NCBI GenBank assembly: GCA_963978545.1
Contig: OZ021729.1
Span: 6,507,501-6,571,500 of the forward strand
From: Linyphia triangularis
Lineage: Eukaryota > Arthropoda > Arachnida > Araneae > Linyphiidae
Direction of reading: 5' to 3'
DNA: 64,000 nucleotides
Shown piece after piece: positions 60,430 to 64,000 of this stretch; the stretch's first letter is position 1; each line of letters opens with the position of its first letter. The notes beneath the pieces are model-generated. The model was not told the origin of the DNA. It saw nothing but the letters and a program-made list of their open reading frames with translations, and did not search any database. A program made the position numbers and the translations under genes.

Positions 60430-60690
60430 TGGAAAAAGTTCTTGCACCATGAAAAGTTTGTAGGAAGGGAAAAAAAGTCTCTCTTTAAAAAGTTTGTGTG
60501 AAAGAAAAAAAATCTTCTTTCAAAAGTCCATAAAAAGAAGAAAAAAAGTATCTTCTTTAAAAAGTTTGTATGATGGAAAAAAAGTCTCTCCTTTCAAAAG
60601 TTCATAAAAAGAAAAAAAAAGTCTCTTCATTCAAAAGTTCATAAAAAGAAAAAAAAAGTCTCTTCTGTAAAAAGTTCTTGTAGAAGAAAA
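60430..60690. repeat. Purine-rich tandem repeat between pol and the 3' LTR
   Basis: Seven or so ~35-45-bp units on the plus strand alternate AAAAAGTCTCTTC-like and AAAAGTTCATAAAAAGAAA-like words. The last two units are almost identical. Confidence 0.75.
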
Positions 60691-60700
60691 TTGAAGAAAC

Positions 60701-62190
60701 TTAAGTATCTTCCCAGCACTTCATCATATCAGTTGATGTAGATGTGAGAAGTGGTCCTTCAGTTGTCCCCAGTTTACGGACATCATATCGGTCATTTGGC
60801 CGAATCTTTACCACCTCGTATGGGCCGAAAAACTTTTGACGCAGTTTTAAACCAGTACCAAACTGCGTTCTTTTGATGGCTACTTTGTCGTGGAGTTTGT
60901 ACTTGTTTGCTGTCTTGCGTCGAGTATTATAGTTGTGCTTGCTTCTTTCTTGCAGCTGTAGTATATTGGTTTTTACTTGTTCGCGCATTTGTCGTTTATT
61001 TTGGACGAAGGTATGTATGTGTTCTTCTTCGAGGATTTTCTTGATGTTAAGGTCTTCCTTATTTTTCATTTTAATCCCTATTAAGAGCTCGAAAGGTGTG
61101 TACTTTGTTGCTGAAGAAACGGTGCTGTTGATTACGCGTTGGACTGCTGGCACATGTTTAAACCATTTATTGGGGTCATCGAGGGATAACTTTGTGATGA
61201 CAGGGATAAGTGTTCCATGAAACTTCTCTACTTGTCCATTTCCACGAGGCTGACCAGTGGTGATTGTGACATGTTCAATTTCCTCATCTTCGCAGTATTT
61301 CTTAAATTCTATTGCTGTAAAGGCTGATCCGCGGTCTGATATTATTCGTTTAGGGTTTCCGAAGGTAATTTGTTGGAGTTGAAGTTTATCCAAAGCATCT
61401 TTTGTTGACGTTGACTTAACAGGGTATATCCATATGAATTTGCTAAAGGCACATACCACGGTAAAGATGTATTTGTAATTTTTATTTGTGCTTGGAAGTG
61501 GGCCGAGAAAATCGACATGGTAAGTGTCCAACGGGACGTCGCCTTTTGGGATTGGGTGTAGAAATCCTTCTTGTTTTCCAACTTTACGTGAAGAAAGTAT
61601 GCATGGAATGCAGTTGGATATTACGCTTTCGACGGTTTTTCTTATATGCGGGAACCAGAATTGTTGTTTCACCAATGCTTCAGTTTTATTGATCCCGAAA
61701 TAGCCTTTATTGTGTTCTATTTGGACTATTTGTTTTTGCATGTCTTGTGGTATAACTAACAGTTCTTGGTCATTGACCAGTTTGTAAAGAATGTTGTTCT
61801 TGTATTTGTATTCTGTAGTTGAAGAGTGATCGATTAGATTTTTAATGTTTTGTGTGAATTCGTCCTTTGACTGAGCATCGCAGATTTTCTGGGTTGTTGC
61901 ATCAACTTGGATTGACATGACTGGGTAACGACTGAGAGCATCAACATGTGTCATCTGCTTGCCTGGTCTGTGTACTATCTCGTAGTCAAAATCCTCTAAC
62001 AACATTGCCCATCTGGCAATTTTTGGTGGAACTTCTTTCCTTGACATGGTCTTTTGGAAGGCTTGGCAGTCTGTAATAATTTTGAACTTGGTACCTACAA
62101 AGTAGTGTCTGAATTTCTTTAGTGCTTGAACTATGGCAAGAACTTCTAATTCGTACGATGAATATTTCTCTTCTGTAAAGGCGAGCCTTG
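60701..62190 (-). pseudogene. Gypsy pol, RNase H end and integrase
   Basis: The frame is open from about 62190, and the first Met lies at 62047 (448 codons from there). Before the Met it carries the RNase H segment YSSYELEVLAIVQAL and ITDCQAF. After it come the RNase H end (VHRPGKQMTHVDALSR) and the integrase zinc region, where H112 and C146/C149 are present but the second His position reads Tyr (GYFG). The core has D179 (YHVDFLGP), D238 (SDRGSAF) and E274 (GQVEKFHG), a DD35E spacing, then a C-terminal domain with KFFGPYEV. The integrase part itself has no stop. Upstream, a deletion and frame change separate it from the RT remnant. Confidence 0.85.
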
Positions 62191-62871
62191 TTTATATAGG
62201 TGTAGCACAGGCTCTGTTGACAGTGCCTGTTTCAGTGTTAGAAAAGCTTGTTTTTGGTCTGTACCAAAATAAAAAGGAGTATTGTTCCGTAAAAGATCAC
62301 TTAAGGGTCTTGCAATGGCAGCATAATCCCTTATAAACTTCCTAAAAAATCCACTTAGACCCAAGAATGATTGAACATCTTTTGTTGTTTTGGGCTGTGG
62401 AAAACCTAAAACAGCGTTTGTTTTGGCTGTCGAGGGACGAATTATACCTTTTTCTAAAATGTGCCCGAGAAAGTTGATTTTTCTTTGTAGAAAATTGCAT
62501 TTTTTAAAGTTAAACTCAAGTCCATAGTCGGAAGCTACTTTGAAGACTTGCTTGAGTTTTTCGACACCCTCTAACTCATTGATTGATGGGATGATCAAAT
62601 CGTCTAAGTACAAGATCAGTGTATAAGTTATATTAGTACCTCCATCGATCAAAGTTTTTATTTTTTTATCATCGATAAGAACATCTTCGTACTGTAGCTT
62701 ATTGAAATATTTATCGCGGTTGTAATTTCTTCCGGTTTCTATTTCGCAGACGTGATTATTTGGTGCATTTGGCCTAAAATTATCGTTGTTGTTACGGTGA
62801 TTGTAAGAACCCCTTGGCGGTCTGTTAAATGACCCTCTGTATTGGTTTTGCGTATTTTTGTTTTGGAAATT
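62146..62871 (-). pseudogene. Gypsy nucleocapsid-protease-RT remnant with internal deletion
   Basis: It is in the same frame as gag, just past gag's TAG stop. It begins with an Asn/Gln/Arg-rich nucleocapsid-like stretch (NQYRGSFNRPPRGSYN) without CCHC knuckles. It then reaches the protease active-site strand, which reads LIDGGTNIT where D-T/S-G is expected. Directly after that it jumps to the RT catalytic strand YLDDLIIPS, so most of the protease and the first two-thirds of RT are missing. RT thumb/connection motifs follow (NFLGHILEKG, SFLGLSGFFRKF). The frame ends at a second deletion near 62185. Confidence 0.8.
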
Positions 62872-63813
62872 CTACCCGCTGTTGTATGTTTGTTGCTGAT
62901 GATTTGTTTCGCTTAGAGATTTACGTTTTGACGTAAAGTAAATATCACACTCTTTTGCAAGTTCTTTAGGTTCTAGCCAGTCTTCCCCTTGGCGAACGGC
63001 GATGTGTGCTTGTTTTTGGCGGTCAAGTGTGCTGAAAAGTTTATCCGACACCATTAATTTACATAGTGTTTCGTAGTCAGTGGCGTTGCGTACCTTACAG
63101 TAATATGCGAATGATTGTGATAGCCTTGACCCAAATTGCGTATGCGACTCGTTCGGCATGCGTTGGCTCCTTCGAAAATTAAGAAGACATTCTTGTGGCG
63201 TGGGTTGAAATTGGCGCAGGACAATACTTTTGACTTGTTCGTAATTTTTTAGGTCGTTCTCCGAAATATTTAGTAAAATGTAACTAGCCTGTTCGCCCAG
63301 TATGCTAATCAAAATTTCCGATTTTGCATCATCTGGGACATTTTTTGTCGTAAACGCACGTTCCAGGGACTGAAAGAATAAATTGTAGTTTTCTGGTCTC
63401 GACGGGACTGGCATGCTTAGCGTTCGAACACTGCGAAGAAGACTTTCGATATTTGGACTTGCTTCGGTTGCTGTGGTACTTCCAGTACTAATTTGGTTTA
63501 ATGCAGTAGTATTTTTAAGAGCTGTGAGCTCGAGTTGTCGTTCTATCTGTGCGAGTTTAACTTCTTCGATTTCTTTTTGTTTTTCAAGCTTAATATTTTC
63601 ATTAGCCTCTTGGGTTTTTCTATCAGCCTCTTGGGCTTTTCTATCAGCCACAACTGTTGTTATTAAATCTTGAACGAAATCTGGATCTTTAACGAAAGCT
63701 TCACTTTTTTCGATTAAGTCTTTTAATTTTAGAATTGTGGCACCATCCGGTACAACGATATCTAACTCAGCGGCGACAAATACGAGATCTTGCTTTTTGA
63801 TATTTTTAAACAT
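62872..63813 (-). CDS. Gypsy Gag-like protein
   Basis: 313 codons from an ATG at 63813 to a TAG. Residues 1-40 form a SAP-like start (LVFVAAELDIVVPDG...KLKDLIEKSEAF). Residues 55-100 are highly charged and probably coiled-coil, with a small internal duplication (ADRKAQE/ADRKTQE). Residues 130-290 match the retrotransposon Gag capsid pattern: RPENYNLFFQSLERAF, then ILISILGEQASYILL, and QFQPTPQECLLNFRRSQR. No zinc knuckle is present before the stop. Basic Asn/Gln-rich sequence continues in the same frame after it, so the TAG may be a degenerative mutation or a read-through stop between gag and pol. It would form particles in the cytoplasm. Confidence 0.85.
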   Translation of the reverse strand: MFKNIKKQDLVFVAAELDIVVPDGATILKLKDLIEKSEAFVKDPDFVQDLITTVVADRKAQEADRKTQEANENIKLEKQKEIEEVKLAQIERQLELTALKNTTALNQISTGSTTATEASPNIESLLRSVRTLSMPVPSRPENYNLFFQSLERAFTTKNVPDDAKSEILISILGEQASYILLNISENDLKNYEQVKSIVLRQFQPTPQECLLNFRRSQRMPNESHTQFGSRLSQSFAYYCKVRNATDYETLCKLMVSDKLFSTLDRQKQAHIAVRQGEDWLEPKELAKECDIYFTSKRKSLSETNHQQQTYNSG

Positions 63814-64000
63814 AATTAATAATAAGATGGATCCTACCTGCGTTTCTTGATTTTACTTCGCTTTTGGAGCTGTATCCGTTTTATGTTGTTGCTCTTTCGA
63901 AGAGTACTCGTTGCTTCTGGTTTCTGGTTCGTAGTAGTTGGTCGATGTGGAATAACTTTGCTGACTTCGTTGAACTTCTGCTTGACGGCTGAAGTGGGAC
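63814..64000 (-). other. Gypsy 5' leader (partial)
   Basis: Sequence upstream of gag on the minus strand. No LTR end or primer site is reached before the window stops. Confidence 0.6.

Larger units (their letters stand above)
60061..64000 (-). mobile_element. Ty3/gypsy LTR retrotransposon, decayed, runs off the right edge
   Basis: On the minus strand the order is leader, gag, damaged protease/RT, RNase H remnant, integrase, a repetitive 3' untranslated stretch and a putative 3' LTR. The 5' LTR and primer site lie beyond 64000. An in-frame stop after gag, a deletion joining protease to RT and a deletion inside RNase H make this copy nonautonomous. Confidence 0.85.

Noticed and set aside
60933..61692. 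Plus-strand frames opposite the gypsy integrase
   Set aside because: They are shadows of the minus-strand pol frame.

Overview
The window is AT-rich, intron-sized eukaryotic DNA from an arthropod. A spider or other chelicerate is my best guess, from the mix of an intact BEL/Pao element, Ty3/gypsy LTRs, hAT and mariner derivatives, Helitrons, tRNA-type SINEs and very long A/T homopolymers. No complete host gene is visible. Nearly everything that can be named is a mobile element or its relic. Most long stretches between them look like intron or intergenic DNA.

Layout. 1-5.6 kb holds tandem and palindromic repeats, a terminal-inverted-repeat (TIR) family (copy 1), and a palindromic element with a MITE nested in one arm. 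6.1-7.0 kb is a mariner derivative whose 5' end is duplicated in inverted orientation. 7.3-7.8 kb is a SINE. 8.6-11.2 kb holds dispersed repeats and a CR1-like LINE 3' end. 11.3-19.9 kb carries three of four solo LTRs (all minus strand, all flanked by ATAT), a long (TA)n tract and a tandem trio of a poly(A)-tailed repeat. 18.5-24.1 kb holds two Helitron-like elements built on tandem arrays. 25.6-26.6 kb shows one TIR-family copy inserted inside an older copy of itself. 28.8-30.0 kb is the fourth solo LTR, inside an ATATT-type microsatellite. 30.3-32.4 kb is a TA-flanked MITE followed by a complete short Helitron.

The main coding feature is an apparently intact BEL/Pao retrotransposon at 33886-39750: two LTRs, a 5-bp target duplication (AATAT) and one 1797-codon gag-pol frame. 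If the element and one copy of its duplication are removed, the flanks join into an open 61-codon stretch bordered by a plausible splice acceptor and a strong donor. The element therefore may have landed in a host coding exon.

40.6-51.5 kb continues with a second palindromic element lacking the nested MITE (a paralogous empty site), SINEs, a second MITE nested in another inverted repeat, the third TIR-family copy, a hAT with a perfect 8-bp duplication, and a hAT/SINE composite. 54.2-56.7 kb holds a 1.66-kb TIR transposon and a second hAT. 58.5-59.1 kb is a second LINE 3' end. From 60.06 kb to the right edge lies a decayed Ty3/gypsy element on the minus strand, with gag nearly complete and pol damaged by an in-frame stop and two deletions. 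It runs out of the window.

Genes working together: only the two LTR retrotransposons show this, each supplying capsid-like Gag, protease, reverse transcriptase/RNase H and integrase for its own copying. The MITEs, solo LTRs, SINEs and Helitrons encode nothing complete and would depend on proteins from elsewhere.
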